Both the position numbers and the translations under genes were made by a program. A DNA stretch of 64,000 nucleotides. It comes from Clostridia bacterium (GTDB taxonomy: Bacteria; Bacillota; Clostridia; Oscillospirales; QAKW01). The notes beneath the pieces are model-generated. The model made no database searches, was not told the origin of the DNA, and was given only the letters and a program-made list of their open reading frames with translations. Shown in pieces: positions 55,401 to 63,267 of the stretch; positions within the stretch are counted from its first letter, which is position 1; each line of letters begins with the position of its first letter. The stretch spans positions 1 to 64,000 of the forward strand of contig JAFSHF010000016.1 of assembly GCA_017440465.1 (NCBI GenBank). Reading direction: 5' to 3'.

Positions 55401-57852
55401 CCTCAACGGAGATCTGTTGGAGCTGGGCAATGAGGATGTCACCATCGAGGTCACCGTCGATAATTCGGAAGCGATCAAGAGCCAGATCGCGGTGTTGCGC
55501 GAATTGATGGCAAAATATGAAGGGTTGAACCTCGATGAGTTTGCCAACGGTGCGGAGATCACCACTTGGAAGACCGCCGCGCAAAAAGCGATCGACGATG
55601 AAGATCTGTTGGCTCTTAACAGTGCGATCAACGCTGAAGCGGCGTTGGCGGAGAACCTTGAGTTGAAAGAAGGCTTCTGGCCCACCTTCACTCAATACGA
55701 AAAATATAAAGACTTCAATAAAAATAACGACTGGCTGATCGATTCCAAGGCCGATTGGGATGCGATGGACGACTATGCAAAGGCAGCTCCGGCAGGGAAC
55801 TACTTTGAAGGATTCACCTTCCATCTGAAGAGGGATGTCGACTTCGGCGACGTGTCTATGGGTCCTTTGGGAATTAAAATGAAAGACCAAAAGGTCTTTG
55901 CCGGTACCATCGACGGCCATGGCTATGGGTTTAAAAATGTAAAGATCTACTATCATAAGGATGCGTCGACCGGAAATACCACTTATTATGGCGACGATAT
56001 GGGCGGCTCCATCGGCTTGATCGCCTTCCTCGGCGATTGCGAGATCCGCGATTTCGGTCTCTATAACGGATCGGCCGAGTCTAAAACCGGTAACGGTAGA
56101 GGCAATGTATCGAGCTTTGGTTGCGTTGTCAAAGATACCACACCGACCTTTACCCGCGTCTGGTCGGGCTTAGACCTTATAGCTCCGCAGAATACGCACG
56201 TGAACGCTTTGGTAGGTCTTGTAGAGAACGAAAGCACCGCGGTAACAGTAAACGGCTTTATCTTCAACGGTACGATGAAAAAAGCCAAAAAACACGGTAC
56301 CGCGCAAAGAAATACCGCCTTTGCTGTCTTTGGCGGCGTCTCTGCGGCACCCGGTGATGATGGTGAATTTTACAATATTATCACTATGCCGGAGATCAAT
56401 ACCACCAATATCTCCGCGTCCTTCCTCTTTGGTTTTACCAGTGAAGATGCATTTAAGGCGGCGATGGAAAACGGTAAAGTGAAGAACGTATACGGATACG
56501 GAAACGTTGCCGAAACCTACCGTCTCGGAACCTCGGGTCAAGCCGCCGGTAAGACGACCTTTGGCGGAGTCAGCTATGAGATGATCGCAAAAGGATCTGT
56601 TACGGTGGCAGCCTGGAACAGCAACAACAATCAGGTCGCCGGTCAAGAGCCGGTCTACTTCACCTTGAAGGACGATGAGGTCTGGTTTGGTACCGCAGAA
56701 AATCAGATCCGCAGAGTTCTCGTTATGGCAGACGGAGCGGTCACCGCTACCCACTACGTGCTCCCCGGAGAGACGGTGACGCTGAATGCCAACACCGATT
56801 ACAGAATAACCGAAGGAACCTTGAGTTCCCTTGCGGGCAATGTCCTGACGGTGGGCAATGAAAACGTAGTCGTCACCGCGGCGACCTGCGAGCATCCCGC
56901 GTCCGCGCTCGAGTATACACCCAACGCGGGCACTGCAACCCATACCATCCACTGTAAGGATTGCGGCAAAAACTTCACCGGCGATTGCGAGCTCGGTGCT
57001 TGGTCTGCCAACGATGATCTGGTGATTGCAGGCGGCGTTGTCACCGCCGGTACCCATAGCGCATCCTGCGCCAAGTGCGGTGGGGTTCAGACCGAAAACT
57101 GTGTAGGTACCTTGGTTCCCAACGCCGTCGATTGTACCGACGACGGTACGATGACCTTTGATTGCTGCGATCGCGCAGATGCGGTTGCGATCGGCTCGGG
57201 AAGAGCGGAGCATACCTATAGCGGCAATTGGACCGAAGAAGGCGCTCCCGCAGGCAAAGAGATCAATCCGTGTGAGTATTGTGATGCGTATCTGGTGCGC
57301 TCCGTCGGCAAGGTGAATGTTTCCACCGGGAACCTGGTCCAAGCAGGTGGAGAGGTCGATGTGGTCATCACCCTGCCCTACGCGCTGACCGAAGCAAAGA
57401 TCGCGATCACCCCCGCGGAAAATTCCAAGTATACCATTAAGAATGTAACACCCGAAAATCTTTTCTGGGGCAGCGACATTCAATGGCAGGATGGCGGATT
57501 TGCTGCCAACATCAAGGACGTCCAGGCAGGTGCTACCATTACCGTTACTGTTAAGGTCGAGAAGTTCGGCTTTGTGGAAGACGGTTTCCTGAATGTAAGC
57601 GTCACCAATGCAAAAAATGGTGAAGGCGACGTTGTTGATGCTTCTGCGACGGCGCAGATCACTCTGGCACGCTTGAGAGGCGATGCCGATGCGGATGGAT
57701 TGCTAACGATTATGGATCCTCTGGCAGTTTTGCAATATGCCGTAGATCCGCAGGTTCAAATCCATATTGCCAATGCGGATTTGAATGAGGACGGTATCGT
57801 CACCATAGCAGACGCACCGCTGATCGTCCGTGAATGGATGAAGACGGTTTGA
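52447..57852 (+). CDS. Giant exported GLUG-repeat protein with terminal dockerin
   Basis: A 1801-residue secreted protein, the largest here. Signal peptide to about residue 31 (VVPAGAETG). Three long homologous beta-helical modules start near residues 130, 640 and 1085, each with a DAEDWNAAA/SPEDWMAMI/SKADWDAMD opening, a DIDF stretch and GLUG-like turns (GVLDGQGYRFVNMAIN, GTIEGHNHAFKNINV, GTIDGHGYGFKNVKI). A CxxC-rich segment follows (CKDCGKNFTGDCELG, CAKCGGVQTENC), then a cohesin-like Ig domain (~1610-1730, VVITLPYALTEAKIAITP) and a C-terminal dockerin (RGDADADGLLTIMDPLAVLQ and ADLNEDGIVTIADAPLIV). Likely a surface adhesin or glycan-binding protein held via cohesin. ATG 52447, AAGGTGG upstream. 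Confidence 0.82.
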   Translation: MVKKKTRWLSAIAAVIMLVSMLAGIVVPAGAETGSAVLSALQKKYDALQPEHFVAEIDGYTVEETRDEIANQIAEYEATDLEHERLIYEKIGTQIDQEFVAANKGNLVSGLILRYSVKGYYEELGYDPDASTYYISDAEDWNAAAAADSMFIGKTLLVTNDIDFKGTKADPLTVNEMAFQGVLDGQGYRFVNMAINIGDTTAERSYKYGGLVAALTGGTIKNLGLDGGELIFAGEDTVTDRNEGVGSFAGYIGTGGLLQNCWSTMTVTNNTKTNSKGQTTLDGAKNGVSGLIGWGEGGAIDNCFFAGTVNNTGSKRGATDLIGYTTNAVKVYNSIGAGTLNCDVNYNPAAICIHYNAYTDIENLGIYNSYAVGKNAIRHRANYDPYSVKDTDEAGNTIYKSYVELPDTDITFTKDIVHKYTPEETNAAYMVDSPEEAVWAVNRRFDPTHQSSDRAYIISVDDNGNLYMAKKESDCIYRKVIIEGSASGTYYFKEGAKINLLNDLNLLVADSVTIEQKEFASALNGYDLTVPAGDITINITYTLDGELHLKTTELAKRVAKYEKLNFSLFDCEEVLEAWLKEAQAELAKSEKDLDAIKTLLEIESGEDGFLHIMSLLPGKYPSAVDYEEAYEAYQEFNRSKEWAVTSPEDWMAMIRLSETNTFEGETFHILNDIDFEDQPMLPLSFGDNGEVDDAAYRFNGTIEGHNHAFKNINVRVTLDTSSTNSHIAVGMIGKLGNKARINNFGVDSGSITVDGTIYSSRTLYVATFGEALHQENGASMATNYVNDHAELSNVWSGAAITAGATAGTNMAAGLMAHSQYSSVSINGGYFFGTLSAADARYGLTTHERETSFYNILIDCATATEMFSSYNKVNGANNVYATGSTTIDAVTYPIVNYGNVSSALEGAWIINGKQPAATGVDTVYFTMKDGKVAFGANDGSDQIRKITFTNSGAVIGEMYGAAGTTVQLVCEKAESFDSILVGSSSVLNGDLLELGNEDVTIEVTVDNSEAIKSQIAVLRELMAKYEGLNLDEFANGAEITTWKTAAQKAIDDEDLLALNSAINAEAALAENLELKEGFWPTFTQYEKYKDFNKNNDWLIDSKADWDAMDDYAKAAPAGNYFEGFTFHLKRDVDFGDVSMGPLGIKMKDQKVFAGTIDGHGYGFKNVKIYYHKDASTGNTTYYGDDMGGSIGLIAFLGDCEIRDFGLYNGSAESKTGNGRGNVSSFGCVVKDTTPTFTRVWSGLDLIAPQNTHVNALVGLVENESTAVTVNGFIFNGTMKKAKKHGTAQRNTAFAVFGGVSAAPGDDGEFYNIITMPEINTTNISASFLFGFTSEDAFKAAMENGKVKNVYGYGNVAETYRLGTSGQAAGKTTFGGVSYEMIAKGSVTVAAWNSNNNQVAGQEPVYFTLKDDEVWFGTAENQIRRVLVMADGAVTATHYVLPGETVTLNANTDYRITEGTLSSLAGNVLTVGNENVVVTAATCEHPASALEYTPNAGTATHTIHCKDCGKNFTGDCELGAWSANDDLVIAGGVVTAGTHSASCAKCGGVQTENCVGTLVPNAVDCTDDGTMTFDCCDRADAVAIGSGRAEHTYSGNWTEEGAPAGKEINPCEYCDAYLVRSVGKVNVSTGNLVQAGGEVDVVITLPYALTEAKIAITPAENSKYTIKNVTPENLFWGSDIQWQDGGFAANIKDVQAGATITVTVKVEKFGFVEDGFLNVSVTNAKNGEGDVVDASATAQITLARLRGDADADGLLTIMDPLAVLQYAVDPQVQIHIANADLNEDGIVTIADAPLIVREWMKTV

Positions 57853-57870
57853 TCCAAACTTAATTGAATA

Positions 57871-57907
57871 AGACCCGCGAAGGTGAAATTCACCTTCGCG
57901 GGTTTTT
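57871..57907 (+). terminator. Terminator of the giant dockerin gene
   Basis: ACCCGCGAAGGTG-AAATT-CACCTTCGCGGGT followed by T5. Confidence 0.85.
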
Positions 57908-57912
57908 AGACT

Positions 57913-58122
57913 TTATTCTTTTTCGGGGCCTAAGTGTTTAAAGAGCAGGTTGATGCACCAGATGCCTGCCAAGCCCACCAGCGTGAAGATCACGCGGCTG
58001 ACCAGCGCATCCATACCGCCGAAGATCCAGCCCACCAGATCGAATTGGAATAATCCGACCAGGCCCCAGTTCAGCGCGCCGATAATGACCAGCGACAATG
58101 CGATTTTATTTACCATTTTCAA
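57913..58122 (-). CDS. DUF378-family small membrane protein (YuzA-like)
   Basis: A 67-69-residue protein with two transmembrane helices: the family hallmark LVIIGALNWGLVGLF, then GMDALVSRVIFTLVGLAGIWC, and a charged tail LGPEKE. Function unknown for the family. Either TTG at 58122 (5 bp from AAAGGAG) or ATG at 58116 (11 bp) may be the start. Confidence 0.85.
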   Translation of the reverse strand: MKMVNKIALSLVIIGALNWGLVGLFQFDLVGWIFGGMDALVSRVIFTLVGLAGIWCINLLFKHLGPEKE

Positions 58123-58153
58123 AACATCTCCTTTTAGATTTGGGTTTCATGAC

Positions 58154-58432
58154 ATAGCCGAGAAGAGTCGAACCCGCATCGGTTTTAAGCTATAAATTTA
58201 TGCTCGCACGGCTTCAGATTTGTTCACCATACGCCGGTATGCTAAACAAATCGTTCATTGTTCGAACAAAAATTTATGGCTTAAAACTGCCTTGCACCCA
58301 AGAGGCGTGGATATTGAGCGATTTTTGGTTGGCTTTGCAGCAGGAAGGCCGGCGCCTTACAATGCGAACACGACCGAAAAGCGCCAATATGCGCGCCTTT
58401 TGGGCGATGTGTGTTCGACTCTTCTCGGCTAT
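58154..58432. repeat. Nested-palindrome element E2 (~279 bp)
   Basis: A perfect 20-bp terminal inverted repeat (ATAGCCGAGAAGAGTCGAAC and its complement) encloses a second pair, GTTTTAAGC+ATAAATTT with AAATTTAT+GCTTAAAAC. That pair encloses a third hairpin, GATTTGTT...AACAAATC with CATAC/GTATG. A right-hand part contains GAGCGATTTTTGGTTGG, similar to E1's GAGCGGATTTTTGGTCA. Same size and plan as E1. Possible peptide frames across it have no RBS. The rest of 58123-58554 holds only the start region of the next gene. Confidence 0.8.
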
Positions 58433-58554
58433 AGTTTGGCAAGGGACGGAAAAATTATTCAAAAAAACTTAAAAAATGGGTCGGCATACTATATTTTTTC
58501 ATATTTTTATGGTAAGATATAGGGTGAATAATATCGTTTAAAGGAGATCCGTGC

Positions 58555-60039
58555 TTGAAAAAGAAGGAAAGTTGGATCAATCAAATAGAAAGCGGGCGGT
58601 TATGGCAAGCGATCCGCGTGCGCGTGCGCTGGGGAATCCGTCGGTTGCGCCGTGATCTGCAAAAAAAGCAACTGAAAGAGCGTTTGTTCGGCTCCTTTGC
58701 CCGCCGCCTTTATGCTATGATCCTGTTGCTTATGGCAGTGGGCGGCATCACCTTTGCCGCCGCTTGGTACGGCGAGCGGTGGTCTGCGGATGAAGCGGTG
58801 CTCAAAGAGCGGCTCTCAATGGGCGCGTATGATGCCAAAGATCCCGTCCTTACCGCATTGGATAGCTTTGGCGCATCCAATCGGGTGCAGGTGATTTTAA
58901 AAACCGCTAAAAAAGATCCTTTGAAGCCCCAATCGGTGGATCTGGATCGGGGCAACCTCAATTTGGTGATGACGCTCCAAAACGGCAAAATTATGGAATA
59001 TACCCTGCAGAATAAGCGGATCGATAATTTTGAGAGCGGCGGCACCGATTATTTTACCCTCATTCTGCCCCAATCCGTCTCTCCCTTTGATATTAAAGAG
59101 TACAAGCTGATGCTACTCCCGGATGCCCAAGGGAACTACGATGAATGGCATTGCGCCTCAGCGCAGATCGCCTGCCTGCTGGGCGGCGAGCGCACCCTTT
59201 TGGCGAAGGGAATCTGGCAGAAGGAATGGATCTTCTCCGCCGACCGTACCGAGGCAGTTCTGCCTTTGGCGACCGAAGAAAATGCCCATTTTCAGCAGGT
59301 GCAGGCGCTGTATTCCTATGTGTTGCAGGTTTGCCAAAAGCAGGGCGCGGTGCATACCAAACAGATTAAAAAGGAAGCCAATGTGGAGTTGGGGTTGATG
59401 AACGGAGATACCCTGCTGCTGGATATCGAGACCGTTGGCTTGGAAAACCAAAACCAACTCTTTAAGGATTCCTTGAGTAATCCTTTCTCGGAGTTTGAGA
59501 CCTTGGGCTATAACGGCACGATGACCCTGCGGGTGAAGTTCCTTTATGCCTTTGACGGCTCTTATTATAAAGATTATAATTTGGATACCCTCGGCAAAGA
59601 CGATTTTGAATTGGGAACCGCCTCCACCTTCGCGCTGGAGATGCCCGAAGGGGCTTCGGTCTTTGATATCACCGCAATGGAACTGTTGGTCCACGATGCC
59701 GAGGATGCCTGGGCGCCGCGGTTGATCCGCGCCTACCTGCGTACCGACTACGGAACCACCTTGGAGATCGCCCGCCTGAGCGATACCATGCTGACTGCCG
59801 AGCGCAAGACGAACATCTTCCATCGGGATTGGATCGATACCTCGGTCAGCCCCTTGAAGCTGGATTTAGAGCGGTCCTATGCGTTGCCCCTTGCCATTAA
59901 GGAGAAGATTGAAAAGCAATATTATACCGAGATCGAAGGGGTCATCTACAGTATGTATTTCGGCGACCATAACTTTATGGAGCGTCAAAAGCTTTATTAC
60001 AGCCAGATTTATAAGGAGGTTGCCGATGAAGAGACTTAA
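58555..60039 (+). CDS. Membrane-anchored protein with two PLAT-like domains
   Basis: A 494-residue protein. A basic cytoplasmic N-terminus (~1-50, rich in Arg/Lys) is followed by one transmembrane helix (YAMILLLMAVGGITFAAAW), and the rest is outside. Residues ~100-215 and ~285-425 look like PLAT/LH2-type beta sandwiches (DNFESGGTDYFTLILPQSVSPFDIKEYKLMLL; DDFELGTASTFALEMPEGASVFDITAMELLV). Both are followed by the same IFS-D/IFH-DW element, an internal duplication. No catalytic motif. TTG start with AAAGGAG eight bases upstream. It overlaps the lipoprotein gene, so both are probably one system. Confidence 0.7.
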   Translation: MKKKESWINQIESGRLWQAIRVRVRWGIRRLRRDLQKKQLKERLFGSFARRLYAMILLLMAVGGITFAAAWYGERWSADEAVLKERLSMGAYDAKDPVLTALDSFGASNRVQVILKTAKKDPLKPQSVDLDRGNLNLVMTLQNGKIMEYTLQNKRIDNFESGGTDYFTLILPQSVSPFDIKEYKLMLLPDAQGNYDEWHCASAQIACLLGGERTLLAKGIWQKEWIFSADRTEAVLPLATEENAHFQQVQALYSYVLQVCQKQGAVHTKQIKKEANVELGLMNGDTLLLDIETVGLENQNQLFKDSLSNPFSEFETLGYNGTMTLRVKFLYAFDGSYYKDYNLDTLGKDDFELGTASTFALEMPEGASVFDITAMELLVHDAEDAWAPRLIRAYLRTDYGTTLEIARLSDTMLTAERKTNIFHRDWIDTSVSPLKLDLERSYALPLAIKEKIEKQYYTEIEGVIYSMYFGDHNFMERQKLYYSQIYKEVADEET

Positions 60040-60754
60040 TTGGATCGCTTGGGTGTTGCTGTTTGCCGTGTTGCTGTGCGGTTGCAGTAAATCCCAAGAG
60101 GATGTGATGAAGCTGGAAGACCTGTTCTATCGCACCGAGGTGGCGATGGAAGAGGGGCAACTCTTTTTTGCCGGCAAGGTCTTAAGCGTTCAAAAGCAGG
60201 ACCGCGACATTACATATTATGAGAGTGAAACGGTGGCAAATACCTTTTATGAGGTGGAGGTCACCGAGGATTTCTTCGGCTTTTTGCCCGAGCGCACCCT
60301 GACTGTCTGCGTGATGGGAACGGGGGAGCATTTTATCTCCCGCACCGAGCCGGAAAAAGGGGGAGAATACCTCTTTCAGGTCAAGCCTTGGGCGGGGGAA
60401 GAGGAGATGCTCTTTTTGCTCCCCACTTTTTATGAAGCATTGCCCCGGCGGGAGGGTGAATATATTTATTATACCAAGGGCAATCAGCGGTATGCCGTCG
60501 ATGGCGGGTATGAGGACTATAAGCAGATGTTAAAGGATCTTGCCGACCGATATTCCTATTCTGCCCAAGGGGTCGGCGAAGCGATTTATTCCGATCTAAA
60601 GGCGGCAAGCAAAAAGGATGCCGCCTACTTTGAAGAATTGGACTATAAAACCATCGACCGCGCCGCCCTCGACGGTATCGCCGCCTTTGCGGCAGAGCGT
60701 GGCAACACAGCCGCGCCCAAAACTGCGCAAGAGATCAAGGAGATTTTGAAATGA
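60026..60754 (+). CDS. Lipoprotein of unknown function
   Basis: A 242-residue lipoprotein. The signal peptide MKRLNWIAWVLLFAVLLCGC has lipobox LCGC. A small beta domain follows (FFAGKVLSVQKQDRDITYYE, FYEVEVTEDFFGFLPERTLTVCVMG, GGEYLFQVKPWAG), an OB/NTR-like pattern, then a helical tail. ATAAGGAGGT lies seven bases before the ATG at 60026, inside the end of the PLAT-like gene. Function unknown; co-translated with its neighbours. Confidence 0.75.
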   Translation: MKRLNWIAWVLLFAVLLCGCSKSQEDVMKLEDLFYRTEVAMEEGQLFFAGKVLSVQKQDRDITYYESETVANTFYEVEVTEDFFGFLPERTLTVCVMGTGEHFISRTEPEKGGEYLFQVKPWAGEEEMLFLLPTFYEALPRREGEYIYYTKGNQRYAVDGGYEDYKQMLKDLADRYSYSAQGVGEAIYSDLKAASKKDAAYFEELDYKTIDRAALDGIAAFAAERGNTAAPKTAQEIKEILK

Positions 60755-61329
60755 CACTGTTTTTTTATGCCTTGGGATTAGGCATCAGCTTAGCGATGGA
60801 TGCCTTTTCGGTGTCTATCACCAATGGGATGCAATGCACCCGCTTTAAGTTTCGCCACGCCCTTGCCGATGGGGTCACCTTCGGGATCTTTCAGGCGCTG
60901 ATGCCGATGATCGGGCTGTTTTTGGGGCTTTCCTGCCTCAAATATATTGAGCCCATCGATCATTGGATCGCCTTCATTTTGCTGGGCGGCATTGGCTTTA
61001 ATATGATCCGCGGTGCCTTGAAAAAGGAAGAAGAGGAGGATTGCGCCTGCAATCCCTTTACCTGCAAAAACCTGCTGATCCAAGGGGTCGCCACCAGCAT
61101 CGATGCGCTGGCGGTCGGCGTGGGCTTTTCCACCGAACTCCGGGGCTATGGCGAAGGCATCTTCACCGCCGCCGTCATCGGCGTCGCCACCATGGTCATC
61201 AGCACCTTGGGTGTTTATATCGGCAAACTTTTTGGCGGTTTGTTGAAACAAAAAGCGGAAATTTTTGGTGGTGCGATCTTGATCGCGATTGGTTTGAAGA
61301 TACTGATCGAACATTTATTTTTTTCATAA
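60751..61329 (+). CDS. mntP: Manganese efflux pump MntP
   Basis: A 192-residue, six-helix membrane protein: FYALGLGISLAMDAFSVSIT with the conserved MDAF, FQALMPMIGLFLG, and TSIDALAVGVGFS with the second SIDA motif. It exports Mn2+. No Mn-sensing yybP-ykoY leader is visible, because the start overlaps the lipoprotein gene by 4 bp. Hairpin element D2 starts in its stop codon. Confidence 0.93.
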   Translation: MTLFFYALGLGISLAMDAFSVSITNGMQCTRFKFRHALADGVTFGIFQALMPMIGLFLGLSCLKYIEPIDHWIAFILLGGIGFNMIRGALKKEEEEDCACNPFTCKNLLIQGVATSIDALAVGVGFSTELRGYGEGIFTAAVIGVATMVISTLGVYIGKLFGGLLKQKAEIFGGAILIAIGLKILIEHLFFS

Positions 61330-61412
61330 AATGAGCGCATTTTCCGATTTTCGCCCCTCGACGTATCGACATACGCCTTCGGTTCGGGAAATCAAAAACT
61401 GCATCTCATTTT
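61328..61412. repeat. Conserved-tip hairpin element D2
   Basis: Outer arms AAAATGAG / CTCATTTT start in the mntP stop codon. The inner TTTTCCGATTTT, tip GACGTATCGACATACGCC and GAAATCAAAAA match D1 at 11890. Only the outer arms differ, as if they were selected to pair locally. Confidence 0.8.
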
Positions 61413-61472
61413 AAAGAAAAAAAGTTTGTGCAAATGAAACAGCAAGAGAGTTTGCACTTATTTGGTTTAATA

Positions 61473-61499
61473 AAAAAGCGGGGGTGAACCCCGCTTTAG
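61473..61499 (-). terminator. Terminator of ylmC
   Basis: AAAGCGGGG / CCCCGCTTT with a GTGAA loop and a T6 tail on the minus strand, overlapping the stop at 61496. Confidence 0.8.
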
Positions 61500-61732
61500 C
61501 ATTTCGGTTCCTTGCAGATCCAGATCACATCCTCGCCGATGCGTTCCACATCGCACCAAGGGATGCGCAAGGAGTCCTTATGAAAAAGAAATCCGCTCCG
61601 CTCGCAGAGCAGGATCGCCTCGATCCTGCCGCAGGAGCAATCGATGATCAGGTCTTTGGGGTACCCCAGCTTTCGCCCCGAGGCGACCACGATGACTTCT
61701 TTTTCTTTCAGTTGTTCCCAAGAAATCTCCAT
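61496..61732 (-). CDS. YlmC/YmxH-family PRC-barrel protein
   Basis: A 78-residue PRC-barrel protein: LKEKEVIVVASGRKLGYPKDLIID, CSCGRIEAILL, IPWCDVERIGEDVIWI. The family is linked to sporulation in Bacilli and Clostridia, a mild indication that the organism forms spores. RBS on the minus strand overlaps the region ahead of the divergent UPF0340 gene. Confidence 0.88.
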   Translation of the reverse strand: MEISWEQLKEKEVIVVASGRKLGYPKDLIIDCSCGRIEAILLCERSGFLFHKDSLRIPWCDVERIGEDVIWICKEPKC

Positions 61733-61758
61733 AAATAACCTCCGAAAGGATAATAAAA

Positions 61759-62307
61759 ATGAACGAATATAAGAATCAAGCCAAAGCCGCCGCAGAAGAA
61801 CTCATCGCGGCAGCCAATTTGAAGAAGGGTGATCTTTTGGTGGTGGGTTGCTCCACCAGCGAAATTATCAGCCAAAAGATCGGCACCGACTCTGCCCCCG
61901 AGATCGGGCAAGCGGTGGCGGAGGGGATCCTGGAAGCCTGCCGCGCCGCAGGGGTGGAACTTGCCGCCCAATGTTGCGAGCACCTCAACCGCGCGCTGAT
62001 CTTGGAATCGGCGGCGGCGCAAAAGCGGGGCTATCCCATCTGCAATGTCCTGCCCCAACCCAAAGCGGGCGGCTCCTTTGCCACCGCCGTTTATGGGCTG
62101 TTGGAGGCCCCCGTCGCGGTGGAAAATATCCAAGGCCAAGCGGGGATGGATATCGGCGGAACGCTGATCGGGATGCATCTGCAGGCGGTGGCGGTCCCCT
62201 GCCGCTTGAAGCAAAATCAGATCGGCGATGCCTTGGTGCTCGCCGCCCGCACCCGCCCCAAATTCATCGGCGGGGAGCGCGCCCATTATTGCGACGAACT
62301 GAAATAA
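61759..62307 (+). CDS. UPF0340 (YwlG/TIGR01440) family protein
   Basis: A 182-residue protein: LKKGDLLVVGCSTSEIISQKIGT, CCEHLNRALILE, NVLPQPKAGGSFATAVY, GMDIGGTLIGMHLQAVAVP. Conserved cysteines and histidine are visible, but no function is assigned to the family. GAAAGGA upstream. Ends head-to-head against the YitT gene, one base apart. Confidence 0.9.
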   Translation: MNEYKNQAKAAAEELIAAANLKKGDLLVVGCSTSEIISQKIGTDSAPEIGQAVAEGILEACRAAGVELAAQCCEHLNRALILESAAAQKRGYPICNVLPQPKAGGSFATAVYGLLEAPVAVENIQGQAGMDIGGTLIGMHLQAVAVPCRLKQNQIGDALVLAARTRPKFIGGERAHYCDELK

Positions 62308-63207
62308 TCATCGCCACCCCTCGCCGTTGATCTCCTGCACTTTCAGGACAGTGACAAAGGCATTGGGGTCGTATTGCTCGATGATCATCATCAATAGCGC
62401 ATATTGGCGCATCGAAAAGCTGACCTGCAGCATCGTTTTATCCGCGCCGCTGTAGCCACCCTTGGCGGAAAGCAGGGTGGTGGTGCGTTGCAGATGTTTG
62501 ATGATGGCTTGGTTGATCTCTTCATAATGATCCGAGATGATCTGCGCCGAAAGGGCGCGGTTACCGCCCAAAAAGAGGCGGTCCACCGCCAAGGCGCAAA
62601 GAAACGCAGAGAGGATGCCCAGCAGGGAGCGGGTAAGATCCCCCAGCGCAATCATCCCGAAAAGGATGATGGACGCATCCACCGCAAAAATAACATAAGA
62701 ACTGCGCCACTTTTTGAAATATTTGCAAAGCGAAAAGGCGATAATATCGGTACCGCCCGAAGAGCCGCCGCCCAAAAAGGTCAAAGAGCAACCCACGCCG
62801 ATCAAAAGCCCGCCAAAGAGCGCGCCCAAAAGCATGGCGATTTGGGGATGCTCCCCCGCGGGCAGATGGAAAAAACCGCCCAGAACATTGGGTTCTGCCA
62901 AGCGGGAAAAGGCGGCGACACCGATGGGATAAAGCAGGGCAGAGACCAAGGTCTTGGCGGCAAACCGCTTGCCGAGAAGTAAAAAACCCAAGAGAAATAA
63001 CCCCCAGCAGAGCAGGGTGATCAAAAGATCCTTGCTGACGCACTCCCAGGGGCAAAGGCGGTCGATGCCGACAGCAAGACCGCTCATCCCGCCGATCACT
63101 AAATCAAAGGGCAGGATGAAAACAGCGGTGGCAAAGGCAAGGATCAAGGTCCCCAACGCCACCAAACCGGTATTTTTAATTAATCGAAATAAAAGTTCTT
63201 TTTTCAT
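62308..63207 (-). CDS. YitT-family (DUF161/DUF2179) membrane protein
   Basis: A 299-residue protein. Five to six helices at the N-terminal side (GLVALGTLILAFATAVFILP, DLVIGGMSGLAVGID, LGGGSSGGTDIIAFSLCKYF) and a soluble DUF2179 domain (~220-299: HYEEINQAIIKHLQRTTTLLSAKGGYSG). Transport or regulatory role unknown. The ATG at 63207 fits the family; the upstream frame to 63312 is an extension. A TATAAT lies only six bases before this ATG, with no RBS. Either the mRNA is nearly leaderless or the TATAAT is fortuitous. Confidence 0.85.
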   Translation of the reverse strand: MKKELLFRLIKNTGLVALGTLILAFATAVFILPFDLVIGGMSGLAVGIDRLCPWECVSKDLLITLLCWGLFLLGFLLLGKRFAAKTLVSALLYPIGVAAFSRLAEPNVLGGFFHLPAGEHPQIAMLLGALFGGLLIGVGCSLTFLGGGSSGGTDIIAFSLCKYFKKWRSSYVIFAVDASIILFGMIALGDLTRSLLGILSAFLCALAVDRLFLGGNRALSAQIISDHYEEINQAIIKHLQRTTTLLSAKGGYSGADKTMLQVSFSMRQYALLMMIIEQYDPNAFVTVLKVQEINGEGWR

Positions 63208-63267
63208 AGTATTATTATATCTTTGAAAAAGAGCAACTATACCATCTTTTGAAAGGAGGGCACGCCG

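Noticed and set aside
58200-58522. Two plus-strand frames of 90-100 codons in the E2 region
   Set aside because: They translate the palindromic element and lack ribosome-binding sites.
63208-63230. Leaderless promoter of the YitT gene
   Set aside because: TATAAT lies six bases before the ATG, but there is no acceptable -35 at 16-18 bp, so I do not list it as a promoter.
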